Shown: in pieces, positions 53,484 through 61,645 of the stretch
Layout: each line of letters begins with the position of its first letter
How positions within the stretch are numbered: position 1 is the first letter of the stretch
Assembly (NCBI GenBank): GCA_030683105.1
Contig: JAUXMZ010000060.1
Span: 1-64,000, forward strand
Direction of reading: 5' to 3'
Length of the DNA stretch: 64,000 nucleotides
From: Burkholderiales bacterium
GTDB lineage: Bacteria > Pseudomonadota > Gammaproteobacteria > Burkholderiales > SG8-41
Position numbers and translations under genes: made by a program
The notes under the pieces: model-generated
The model's database searches: none
Seen by the model: only the letters and a program-made list of their open reading frames with translations
What the model was told of the DNA's origin: nothing

Positions 53484-53838
53484 AAGCTCGTAACAAAATA
53501 ATAAAATTTAGCCGCCGATGAATTCTTCACAATACCAGCTCGACGGGTACGCCGATAGATTCACTTTTATACCCGCTCGACGGGTGCGCCGATGAAAATC
53601 TTTAACTCCAAGTTGTAATTACACATGGCAATAATATAACCAATTGTTTTAAGATTTTTAACGTTGGTTCGATCGGCGTTCAAACCCTCTCCCCCGACCC
53701 CTCTCCCGCAAGCGGGAGAGGGGAGGCATTTGTTTCCCTTCTCCACTGGGGGATACCGAAGGGTAGGGGCTTCATCAGAAGGGTCAGGGATGAGGGCTGG
53801 GCGGTTACATCGGTCTTAGTCTTTTAGAAATGCGTTCT
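53484..53838 (+). mobile_element. GCCGATGAAC-family element, copy 3, with nested CTCTCCC repeat
   Basis: The left end GTAACAAAATAATAAAATTT and GCCGCCGATGAATTC match the other copies, and the right end GCGGTTACATCGGTC and TTTTAGAAATG closes it. Inside are two CTCGACGGGT palindromes. Between about 53688 and 53798 the right arm is broken by a repeat with ACCCCTCTCCCGCAAGCGG and GAGAGGGG, a palindrome type common in these genomes. So this is an element within an element. The 397-base gap has no gene. Confidence 0.75.
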
Positions 53839-53850
53839 TAGCGGCGCCGC

Positions 53851-54834
53851 TCAATCGATCTTGACGTGATTGTCCTTGATGATCTTCTCCCAGCGCTTCA
53901 TCTCGGAGACCACGAAGGCATCGAATTCGGCGGGAGAAGCGCTGATGCTGAGCGGCGTCTGGCGCTTGGCCAGCGTGCCCTCCGCCTCCAGTTCATTCAT
54001 TGCCGCAACTATGGCGGCATGCAGCTTGCTCAGGATCGGTGCTGGCGTGCGCGCCGGCGCGAAAATGCCGTTCCAGTTCAGGCTGCCGATTCCCGGAAAC
54101 CCGGCCTCGGCCATGGTCGGAATTTCCGGCAGGTCAGCCAGGCGCTTGTCGGAGGTCACCGCGTACGCCTTGACCTGCCCCGCGCGGACCGCACCGATAT
54201 TAGAAGCGACGTTGGATTCGGTAATGCTGATGTCGCCGCGCAACAACGCGGGCAGCGTCTCGCCCGCGCCTTTAGAAGGCAGGTGCACCATTTTCACGCC
54301 CGAGGCCGCCGTCAGCGCCAGCATGTCGAGGTGGGAGTACGAACCGAGCGGCGCCTGGTAATTGAGCTGGCCTTGGCGCTGCTTAGCGTACGCGAGCGCC
54401 TCTTTCAGCGTATTGGCCGCCATCTTCGGGCTGCCGAGTATGAAATTCGGGATCGCCACCAGCTTGGTGACGCCGGCAAGATCCTTGATGGCGTTCACTT
54501 TCGATTTTCCGGCGAACAGAATGGGGTTGATCGAGTTGGTGGAGATATTTCCCACCAGCAAGGTGTAGCCGTCGGGTTGCGCCTGGGCCACGATTTCCAC
54601 GGCGATGTTGCCGGCCGCGCCCGAGCGGTTATCGACGACGACTTGCTGGCCAAGGCGCTTGCTCAGCTTGGGTTCAAGCGTGCGCGCGATGATATCAGTG
54701 GCCCCTCCCGGCGCAAACGGAATGACCAGACGCACCGGCCGGCTCGGAAAATCCTGCGCCGAAGACTGCGCGGCGCTAACCAGGTTTCCCGAAAACAAAA
54801 ACGCGATTGCCATCATGCGGATCAAGCAAAGCAT
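53851..54834 (-). CDS. Bug/TctC-type solute-binding protein
   Basis: 327 residues: a signal peptide (about 1-27, GNLVSAAQSSAQ), the ligand-binding start FPSRPVRLVIPFAPGGATDI and DNRSGAAGNIAVEIVAQ. It lies beside the CoA-transferase and epimerase genes on the same strand, so its ligand is likely the acid they process. No membrane components nearby. Confidence 0.9.
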   Translation of the reverse strand: MLCLIRMMAIAFLFSGNLVSAAQSSAQDFPSRPVRLVIPFAPGGATDIIARTLEPKLSKRLGQQVVVDNRSGAAGNIAVEIVAQAQPDGYTLLVGNISTNSINPILFAGKSKVNAIKDLAGVTKLVAIPNFILGSPKMAANTLKEALAYAKQRQGQLNYQAPLGSYSHLDMLALTAASGVKMVHLPSKGAGETLPALLRGDISITESNVASNIGAVRAGQVKAYAVTSDKRLADLPEIPTMAEAGFPGIGSLNWNGIFAPARTPAPILSKLHAAIVAAMNELEAEGTLAKRQTPLSISASPAEFDAFVVSEMKRWEKIIKDNHVKID

Positions 54835-54914
54835 AGTCAGCCTCCCTCAAGTTGCGCGACACACCCGGGCAGTCTGCCCGGCAGTTGCCGCGATAAACAA
54901 ACACCCGCGCTCAG

Positions 54915-55325
54915 CTAGTCGCGGTGTTCTTCCAATTCGACCAGCGCCCCGAGAAAATCCCGGGGATGCACGAAAGCGATGCGTTCGCCGTGGACGTTGT
55001 GCTGCGGTTTGCCGTCACCCAGCACCCGCGCGCCTTGTTGCGTGATCCTGCCCGCCGTGGCATCCACACTGTCCACGGCCAGGCAAAAATGATGGATGCC
55101 GCCGCCGGGATTGCGTTCCAGAAATTTAGACACCGGGCTATCGGGGCGCAGGGGCTCCATCAACTCTATTTTCGCATTGCCGAGCTCGACATAGGCCAGC
55201 CGCACGCCCTGCTGTTCGTTGACCTTCACTTCGCCCAGCGTCAGGCCGTATAACTCATCAAGCCGCTTGGCTGCGGCTTGCAGGCTGGGCACGACGATGG
55301 ACACATGGCTTAATCCGGTAATCAT
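54915..55325 (-). CDS. Methylmalonyl-CoA epimerase-like VOC-fold protein
   Basis: A 136-residue glyoxalase/VOC protein. It begins MITGLSHVSIVVPSLQAAAK with metal-ligand His7, and contains VKVNEQQGVRLAYVELGNAK and GGGIHHFCLAVDSV, typical of methylmalonyl-CoA epimerase. ATG 55325 was chosen; the longer frame runs into a 7-bp repeat array. In the catabolic context it may act on another acyl-CoA. Confidence 0.85.
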   Translation of the reverse strand: MITGLSHVSIVVPSLQAAAKRLDELYGLTLGEVKVNEQQGVRLAYVELGNAKIELMEPLRPDSPVSKFLERNPGGGIHHFCLAVDSVDATAGRITQQGARVLGDGKPQHNVHGERIAFVHPRDFLGALVELEEHRD

Positions 55326-55327
55326 GA

Positions 55328-55435
55328 CGCCTCCCGTAAGCGGTAAGCAGTAAGCCGTGAGCGAGAACTGCACGACGCGAGAGCGCATCGAATTTTCCGC
55401 TTACTGCTTACCGCTTACCGCTTACGCTATATTAC
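55328..55435. repeat. 7-bp repeats with inverted arms (GTAAGCG / CTTACCG), locus 8
   Basis: The left arm GTAAGCGGTAAGCAGTAAGC and right arm CTTACTGCTTACCGCTTACC are complementary around about 50 bases. The heptamers are the same type as at loci 2 and 3. It lies between the epimerase and the CoA-transferase, just reaching the transferase's last codons. Confidence 0.9.
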
Positions 55436-56644
55436 ATTCTCTGCCCGCAGCACGCTGATGCGCTCGTCGGACAAACCCATTTCGTCGCGCAGCACCTGCT
55501 CGGTGTGCTCGCCGAGCAGCGGCGGCGCCAATCGCACCGAAGTCGGCGTATCGCTGAACTTGAACGGCGTGCCGATCACCTTGAGCGCGCCTATCGCCGG
55601 ATGCTCGACCGTCTCGACCATGCGGCGCGCGGCGGTGTGCGGATCGTCCAGCGCCTGCTTCACCGAGTTGATGCGTCCGCACGGCACGCCCGCCGCCTTG
55701 AGCTTGTCGACCCAGGCGGCCGCTGTGTCTGACTTGAGCGCCCCGGCGATCTCTGAGTCGAGCAGTTCGCGGTGGGCAACACGATCTCGGTTCTTGATGA
55801 AACGCGCGTCCTGCGCCCATTCCGGGTGGCCGATGGCCGCGGCGAATTTGGCGAACTGGACGTCGTTGCCCACCGCCACAGCCATCATGCCGTCGCTCGC
55901 GGTGTAGGTGGTATAGGGCACGATGCTCGGATGGCCGTTGCCGTAGCGCCCGCCTTCGCGTCCGGCGGCAAGATAATTGGCCGCGACATTGGCCAGCATG
56001 AACAGGCTGGTCTCGTAGAGCGAGAGATCGACATGCTGGCCGCGCCCGGTGCGCTGGCGCGCCTGCAGGGCGCCGAGGATCGCATTCGAGGCGAGCATGC
56101 CGGTGCACACGTCTACGAGCGCCACACCGTGCTTGGTTGGCGCGCCATCCAGCGGGCCGGTTATGCTCATCAGCCCCGACTCTGCCTGCAGGATGAAGTC
56201 GTAGCCCGGCAGCCCGCCTTTGGGGCCGTTCGCGCCATAGCCGGTGATAGAGCAGCGAACCACCTGCGGCGCGTTGGCTTCGAGCCACGTCTGGGTAAAA
56301 CCCCATTTCTCAAGCGTGCCGACCTTGAAATTATCGACCAGCACATCGCTCTTGCGGATCAGCGCGGCCAGAATCTCCTGCCCTGCGGGCACCGCCATGT
56401 TAAGCGTGATCGAGCGCTTGTTACGGTTCAGCCCCAGAAAGTACGCGGCCTCGCTCTCGACGAACGGCGGGCCCCAGGTGCGCGTGTCGTCGCCCGTGCC
56501 CGGCGGCTCGACCTTGATTACATCCGCGCCCATGTCGCCGAGCATCATGGTGCACAGCGGCCCGGCGAGAATGCGCGTCAGGTCGAGAACGCGCAGCCCT
56601 TCGAGCGCCCCCGGCTGGTCATTTCTGCTGCTTGTAGCATTCAT
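55427..56644 (-). CDS. CaiB/BaiF-family (class III) CoA-transferase
   Basis: Moves CoA between carboxylic acids. The 405 residues match class III transferases: LEGLRVLDLTRILAGPLCTM near the start, DVIKVEPPGTGDDTR, NRNKRSITLNM, and the catalytic-Asp region GYDFILQAESGLMSITG near 170. C-terminal LLGEHTEQVLRD is typical. It likely activates an acid delivered by the Bug protein and passes it to the hydratase. The 3' end lies in the repeat at locus 8. Confidence 0.92.
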   Translation of the reverse strand: MNATSSRNDQPGALEGLRVLDLTRILAGPLCTMMLGDMGADVIKVEPPGTGDDTRTWGPPFVESEAAYFLGLNRNKRSITLNMAVPAGQEILAALIRKSDVLVDNFKVGTLEKWGFTQTWLEANAPQVVRCSITGYGANGPKGGLPGYDFILQAESGLMSITGPLDGAPTKHGVALVDVCTGMLASNAILGALQARQRTGRGQHVDLSLYETSLFMLANVAANYLAAGREGGRYGNGHPSIVPYTTYTASDGMMAVAVGNDVQFAKFAAAIGHPEWAQDARFIKNRDRVAHRELLDSEIAGALKSDTAAAWVDKLKAAGVPCGRINSVKQALDDPHTAARRMVETVEHPAIGALKVIGTPFKFSDTPTSVRLAPPLLGEHTEQVLRDEMGLSDERISVLRAENVI

Positions 56645-56663
56645 TAGATAACCCGCAAAATCT

Positions 56664-56840
56664 TAAACCACGAAGGACACAAAGGACACGAAGGAAAAGC
56701 TAACTGAGATGTGCCAATTCGAGCAATCTGTATCTAAGTACGCTTAGAAGGCTTTCTTCGCGCAATTACTTGTCGCAGGTATTGGGCTGTTTCATTAATT
56801 GGTCTTTCCTTCGTGTCCTTTGTGTCCTTCGTGTTTCAGC
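56664..56840. repeat. ACGAAGGACAC palindromic element
   Basis: The left arm CCACGAAGGACACAAAGG and right arm CCTTTGTGTCCTTCGTG are perfect complements around about 100 bases. It resembles the CACAGAG family in design but has a different sequence. It lies between the hydratase and the CoA-transferase genes. Confidence 0.85.
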
Positions 56841-56845
56841 TTTTT

Positions 56846-57748
56846 TTATTTCTTGCCCTTGTGGCGCATCGACGGCGGCGCGTTCAGATCCCGCTCGCAG
56901 CCGTCCACGTATTTTTCCAGTTCCTTCTTGTCGCGCATGCGGAATTTCTGGAAATCCGGCTTGCGTCCCGCAAGGAACGCCTCCATGCCTTCCTTCGCCT
57001 CTTCCGAACCCCACACATGCGCAAGCAGTTCCATGCCGTGCTGCCATGATGCATACAGATTGTCGGACTCGAAATTGAGCGATTTCTTGGTCATGCGCAG
57101 CGTGAGCGCGCTGTGGCCCTTCATGGTCTCGCACCACTTGAGCGTTTCCTTGAGCAGGTCTTTCTGCGGCACGCACTTGTTGATCAGGCCGACTTCGACC
57201 GCTTCTTTCGCGCCGAAGCGCCGCGCACAGAAAATCATCTCGCGCGCCAGACGCTCGCCGATGATGCGCGGCAGATATTGGGTCGCGCCCACCGTAGGGC
57301 AGGCGCCTACCTTGGCGCCGGTCTGGCCCAGCACCGCGTTTTCGGACGCAATCACCAAGTCGCACCACAGCGCAAGCTCGTGCCCGCCGCCCATGCACCA
57401 GCCGTTCACCATCGCGATCACCGGGATCGGCAGGCCGCGTATGGTCATGGCCAGGCCCAGCATGCGGTCGTTCCACATGTAGGCATTGGTGAAGTTAAGA
57501 CGCTTCATGGCGTAGAAGTCGCCACCGGCGGAAAACGACTTGTCGCCGGCGCCTGTCACCACTGCGCACACGATGGACGGGTCTTCGCGCGTGGACTTGA
57601 GCGCGTCTATGATTTCGTCGAGCGTCTGCTCGCGGAATGAATTGAGCACGCGCGGACGGTTGATCGTCACCCACGCCACCTGGTCTTTTACCTCGAACAG
57701 AATGTCAGTGTACTTCCGCTTTGTGGACTTTTTCCTGCTGGCAGCCAT
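56846..57748 (-). CDS. Enoyl-CoA hydratase/isomerase family protein, BadI/MenB-like
   Basis: A 300-residue crotonase-fold enzyme. Key segments are VTINRPRVLNSFREQTLDEI, AGDKSFSAGGDFYAMK (oxyanion), NGWCMGGGHELALWCDLVIA and VLGQTGAKVGACPTVGATQY, followed by RIIGERLAREMIFCAR. This pattern (FGQ-like GQTGAK and the REMIFCARR region) resembles BadI (2-ketocyclohexanecarboxyl-CoA hydrolase) and MenB. A ring-cleaving step is possible but not proven. A basic C-terminal tail is extra. Confidence 0.85.
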   Translation of the reverse strand: MAASRKKSTKRKYTDILFEVKDQVAWVTINRPRVLNSFREQTLDEIIDALKSTREDPSIVCAVVTGAGDKSFSAGGDFYAMKRLNFTNAYMWNDRMLGLAMTIRGLPIPVIAMVNGWCMGGGHELALWCDLVIASENAVLGQTGAKVGACPTVGATQYLPRIIGERLAREMIFCARRFGAKEAVEVGLINKCVPQKDLLKETLKWCETMKGHSALTLRMTKKSLNFESDNLYASWQHGMELLAHVWGSEEAKEGMEAFLAGRKPDFQKFRMRDKKELEKYVDGCERDLNAPPSMRHKGKK

Positions 57749-57901
57749 GTCACGTCTCCATGTTCATGTTGAATCGAAGTCAGCTTTGAAGTTTACCAGA
57801 TTGCTCAGGCCGCATTGACAAGGCGCAAGGCCCCGACTATCTTCAATCCTGTGCAGCCGGTCCGGCTCGCGGCGGCTGCATACTTCACTGGGGGACATTT
57901 C

Positions 57902-58885
57902 ATGCGCACCCGCAACGGTATTTGCGTCGCCTGTTTCATGCTCGCATTCACCCATAACGCCCTGTCGCAAACCGCCGCGACCGGAGCATACCCCTCAAAA
58001 CCGATCCGCATCATCGTGCCTTTCGCCGCAGGCGGCCCGACCGACACCCATGCGCGCTGGGCCGGACAGCAGATCACTGCCGCGCTGGGCCAGCAGGTCA
58101 TAGTCGACAACCGCGGCGGCGCGGGCGGCATCATCGGCACCGAGGCGGTGGCCAAGGCCGCCCCCGACGGTTATACGCTGCTCGGCGGCAATCCGGGTCC
58201 GCTCACCATCGCGCCCAGCGTGCGCAAGCAGCTGGGGTATGACCCGATACGGGACTTTGCGCCGATCACACTCATCGCACGAAGCGCGAGTTGCCTGTGC
58301 GTGCATCCCAGCGTTCCGGCCAAGGGCGTCAGGGACTTTATCGCGCTTGCCAAATCGAAACCCGGCAAAATCAACTATGCGACGCCGGGCGTGGGCACTG
58401 TAGGCCACCTCGGCACCGAATTATTCTCGACCATGGCCGGTATCAAGATGACCATGGTGCCGTACAAGGGTGCTGCGCTGTACGTGATCGATCTGCTGGC
58501 CGGCCACATCGACTTCGCCTACGTGCAGATCTATCAGGCCGTCCCGTACGTGCGGGCAGGCAAGCTGCGCGCGCTCGGCGTCACCGCCAGCACGCGCTCA
58601 CCTTTGCTGCCCGACGTGCCGACCGCCGCGGAACAGGGCGTGAAGGGATTTTCCAGCTACAACTGGAACGGCATCCTCGCGCCCGCCGGCACGCCCCAGG
58701 CAATCATCGACAGAATACATGCCGTGCTGAGCAAGCCCCTGCACGATCCCGCCACGCGCAAACAGCTTGAAGCCGTGGGCTACGAAGTGGCAGGCGACGG
58801 ACCGGCGGACTATGCGGCGTTCATCAAGGCGGAAACCGAGCGGTGGGCCGTCGTCGCGAAAAAAGCGGACATACCGAAACAATGA
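57902..58885 (+). CDS. Bug/TctC-type solute-binding protein
   Basis: 327 residues from ATG 57902, with GGGGGA ahead. Signal peptide about 1-22 (ACFMLAFTHNALSQ), then YPSKPIRIIVPFAAGGPTDT and DNRGGAGGIIGTEAVAKA. It is divergent from the BadI-like gene and precedes the hydrolase. The upstream extended frame is rejected because it has no signal. Confidence 0.9.
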   Translation: MRTRNGICVACFMLAFTHNALSQTAATGAYPSKPIRIIVPFAAGGPTDTHARWAGQQITAALGQQVIVDNRGGAGGIIGTEAVAKAAPDGYTLLGGNPGPLTIAPSVRKQLGYDPIRDFAPITLIARSASCLCVHPSVPAKGVRDFIALAKSKPGKINYATPGVGTVGHLGTELFSTMAGIKMTMVPYKGAALYVIDLLAGHIDFAYVQIYQAVPYVRAGKLRALGVTASTRSPLLPDVPTAAEQGVKGFSSYNWNGILAPAGTPQAIIDRIHAVLSKPLHDPATRKQLEAVGYEVAGDGPADYAAFIKAETERWAVVAKKADIPKQ

Positions 58886-58894
58886 GATGTAAAT

Positions 58895-58982
58895 CAAGTG
58901 ATTGAGTGATTAGGTGATTAAATATTGCCCATCCGCTACGTGCCCAATCACTCAATCACCAATCACTAATCACTAAATCACC
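58895..58982. repeat. 7-8-bp repeats with inverted arms (GTGATTG / AATCACT), locus 9
   Basis: The left arm AGTGATTGAGTGATTAGGTG and right arm CAATCACTCAATCACCAATC are complementary around a 25-base spacer. The unit length wavers between 7 and 8. It lies between the Bug gene and the hydrolase. Confidence 0.88.
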
Positions 58983-59022
58983 GAACGTCCGACACACCCC
59001 CATTTCGACTCAAGGGAGCACC

Positions 59023-60195
59023 ATGGCAGAAAAAAAAGAACCGCCGTATTTCATGTATTTCCCCGGCAACTACCGCTGGTCGGCGGGCTTTATCAACATG
59101 CTGAGTTCGGCGCCCTACGGCGGCTCCGAGATCGGCGAACTGCACAAGATCGGCAGCAGGCTCAAGGACAAGGCGCCGGATGACGACCAGGCCTGGTTCG
59201 ACGCCTGCGTGCAGGTTGCCGATGGCGTGCGCGCTCACGCTGACAAGTTCGAGAAAGGTGGCCACCGCTATTCGGCGGCCCACGCTTATCTGCGCGCCTG
59301 CAATTATTACCAGATGGCGGAGCGCTTCCGCACGCCCAAGGACGAACCCGCGCTCACCGCCTTCCGCGCCGGCGTCGATTGCTTTCACCGCCATGTTGCG
59401 CTGACCGACGTCAAAATAGAAATCGTCGAAGTCCCGTTTGAAGGCGGCAGCCTGCCCGGCTACTTCGTGCACGCGCAAAATGCCAAATCGAAAAAAACGC
59501 CTTGCGTCGTGTATTTCGACGGACTGGACGTCACCAAGGAAATTCAGTACGTGCGCGGCGTGCCCGATCTCATAAAGCGCGGCATATCGTGCCTGGTGAT
59601 GGACGGCCCCGGCACCGGCGAGGCCATCCGTTTCCGCGGCCAGTATCTGCGCCATGATTATGAAGTCGCGGGCAGCGCCTGCCTCGACTGGCTGGAAAAA
59701 CGCGACGACGTCGATGCTAAAAAAATTGGCATCGTCGCCATCAGTCTCGGCGGTTACTACGCGCCACGCTGTGCCGCACTCGATCACCGCTACGCCGCAT
59801 GCATCGCCTGGGGCGCGCAATGGGACTACCACGCGACCTGGAAAAAGCGCATCGATGCGCAGTTCAAGACCTCGCTCTCGGTGCCCGGCCACCACATCAA
59901 CTGGATACTCGGCGTGGACACGCTCGATGAGGCGCTGAAGAAGCTCGAGCCGTTCAAGCTCGACGGCGTGATGCAGAAAATGCGCTGCCCGTTCCTGCTG
60001 GTGCACGGTGCGGAAGACGAGCAAATCCCGCTCGCCGACGCGCAAAAGCAGTTCGACGCCTGCGGCTCCAAGGACAAGACCTTCCGCGTTTACACCGCAG
60101 AGGAAGGCGGCTCCCAGCACTGCCAGCGCGATTACCTGACGCTGGTGGTGGCGGACATGTGGAACTGGTTCGAGGAAAAACTCGTCCGGGCCTGA
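59023..60195 (+). CDS. Alpha/beta hydrolase of the DUF1100/FrsA-like type
   Basis: A 390-residue hydrolase. An N-terminal cap domain (about 1-135) precedes a core with the nucleophile motif GIVAISLGGYYAPR (Ser near 245) and the late catalytic pair PFLLVHGAEDEQIPLADA (Asp near 330) and SQHC (His near 365). Related enzymes act on dihydropseudooxynicotine and other C-C bonds. No single substrate can be called. ATG follows AGGGAGCACC. Confidence 0.85.
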   Translation: MAEKKEPPYFMYFPGNYRWSAGFINMLSSAPYGGSEIGELHKIGSRLKDKAPDDDQAWFDACVQVADGVRAHADKFEKGGHRYSAAHAYLRACNYYQMAERFRTPKDEPALTAFRAGVDCFHRHVALTDVKIEIVEVPFEGGSLPGYFVHAQNAKSKKTPCVVYFDGLDVTKEIQYVRGVPDLIKRGISCLVMDGPGTGEAIRFRGQYLRHDYEVAGSACLDWLEKRDDVDAKKIGIVAISLGGYYAPRCAALDHRYAACIAWGAQWDYHATWKKRIDAQFKTSLSVPGHHINWILGVDTLDEALKKLEPFKLDGVMQKMRCPFLLVHGAEDEQIPLADAQKQFDACGSKDKTFRVYTAEEGGSQHCQRDYLTLVVADMWNWFEEKLVRA

Positions 60196-60196
60196 T

Positions 60197-60244
60197 GGAT
60201 CGTGGTTCGTGGTTCGTGGATCGTTGAACCTTGAACCTTGAACG
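60197..60244. repeat. 7-bp repeats (GTTCGTG / GAACCTT), locus 10
   Basis: GATCGTG, GTTCGTG, GTTCGTG, GATCGTT, then GAACCTT, GAACCTT, GAACG. It fills the gap between the convergent hydrolase and the CoA-transferase. Confidence 0.9.
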
Positions 60245-60246
60245 CT

Positions 60247-61446
60247 TTAAGGCACCCGCGTCACGCGGCTCGCGATCATTGTGTCGATTTCAGCATCGCC
60301 GTAGCCGGCTTCGCGCAGGATGGCGACGCTGTGCTCGCCCAGCAAGGGCGCCGGTCGCAACTCGTCCGGAGGCGTTGCCGACCACTTGCCCGGCGCCGCC
60401 ATCAGGCGCACCCGGCCTTCCGTCGGATGTTCGGTCATCTGGAAAAACCCGGCTGCGGCGAGATGCGGGTCATCGATGACGTCATCTATCGAATTCATCG
60501 GCGTCGCCGGGATGTCGGCCTGCTTGAGCAAGGCCAGCCATTCCGCGCTGGTGCGCGTGGCCATCTGCTCCGCGACGAATGCATAGACCTGGTTGATATT
60601 GCGGGAACGCGCTTCCTGGCTGGAAAAACGCGGGTCGCTCTCGAACAACTCTTCGCGGCCGATCAGTTTGAAGAAACTGCGCCAGTGCTTGTCGTTATAG
60701 ACCAGCACGCAGACATAGCCGTCTTTGGTCGCGTACGGGGCGCGGTGCGGCGCCAGCATGCGCTCGTAGCGCAGCGGCTCGGCCGGCGGATCGAAAGTAT
60801 GCCCGCACAGGTGATCACCCAGCACCATCTGGGCAACGGTCTCGAACATCGGTACCTCGACCGACTGTCCCTTGCCGGTGCGCTCGCGGCAAAACAGTGC
60901 GGAGGTGACCGCGTTGACGGCAGCAAGCCCCGTGATGCGGTCTGAGATCGCCGTCGGCACGTAGCGCGGCCGGTCCGCACCGGCATCTGCGAATATCGCC
61001 GGCAACCCCGCGATGCCCTGGATCAGGTCGTCGTACGCGGGCTGCGCTTCGTACGGGCCGCCCTGGCTGTAGCCATAGGCGCCAACATAAATGATGCGTG
61101 GATTGACCGCGGCCACGTCCTCGTAAGCGAGCTTCAGCCGTTGCATCGCCTGCGGGCGCACGTTGTAAATCAGCACGTCGGCATCGCGGACAAGGCGCAG
61201 CAGCGCTTCGCGCCCCGCCGGCTGCTTCAGGTCGAGCACGATGGAGCGCTTGTTGCGGTTGTGATGGAGAAAGATGTGGCCCATGCCGGGATGGCGCATC
61301 GGCGCGATCTGGCGCAGCACGTCGCCTTCCGGCGGCTCGACCTTGATGACGTCGGCGCCGAGGTCCGCCAGGATCTGGGTCGCGAACGGACCCATGACGA
61401 CCGACGTGAGATCGACGATCCTGACGCCGGCGAGCGGCCCGCTCAT
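60247..61446 (-). CDS. CaiB/BaiF-family (class III) CoA-transferase
   Basis: 399 residues. MSGPLAGVRIVDLTSVVMGP, DVIKVEPPEGDVLRQIAP and NRNKRSIVLDL are typical, as is AYDDLIQGIAGLPAIF with the catalytic-Asp region near 155. It differs from the transferase at 55427 (only low similarity), so the two may serve different substrates. Upstream on the same strand are the Bug and molybdenum-hydroxylase genes. Confidence 0.92.
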   Translation of the reverse strand: MSGPLAGVRIVDLTSVVMGPFATQILADLGADVIKVEPPEGDVLRQIAPMRHPGMGHIFLHHNRNKRSIVLDLKQPAGREALLRLVRDADVLIYNVRPQAMQRLKLAYEDVAAVNPRIIYVGAYGYSQGGPYEAQPAYDDLIQGIAGLPAIFADAGADRPRYVPTAISDRITGLAAVNAVTSALFCRERTGKGQSVEVPMFETVAQMVLGDHLCGHTFDPPAEPLRYERMLAPHRAPYATKDGYVCVLVYNDKHWRSFFKLIGREELFESDPRFSSQEARSRNINQVYAFVAEQMATRTSAEWLALLKQADIPATPMNSIDDVIDDPHLAAAGFFQMTEHPTEGRVRLMAAPGKWSATPPDELRPAPLLGEHSVAILREAGYGDAEIDTMIASRVTRVP

Positions 61447-61467
61447 ACGATCAAATCCAAAGCAAGA

Positions 61468-61640
61468 TTAGCCACAGAGAACACAGAGAGCACAGAGATT
61501 TCGAAAACAACCTCCATTCCAACCGTCCTGGCCCAACCCGATGCAGCGGATTGGGCCGGGTGGGTCGTAGCGTTAATCCTATCGGCGTTCATCTGCAATT
61601 CACCATTTTTGTTCTTGCTATTCTTGGCGTCTTGGCGGCT
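61468..61640. repeat. CACAGAG-family remnant plus other short repeats
   Basis: GCCACAGAGAACACAGAG and GCACAGAG form a left arm without its matching right arm. Downstream lie TCGGCGTTCATCTGC, as in the GCCGATGAAC family, and CTTGGCGTCTTGGCGG. It appears to be a decayed patchwork of several repeat families. It contains no gene. Confidence 0.6.
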
Positions 61641-61645
61641 AATTT

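Noticed and set aside
58978-60120. A 380-codon minus-strand frame
   Set aside because: Antisense of the alpha/beta hydrolase, which has an intact nucleophile motif and a ribosome site; the reverse frame has no family match.
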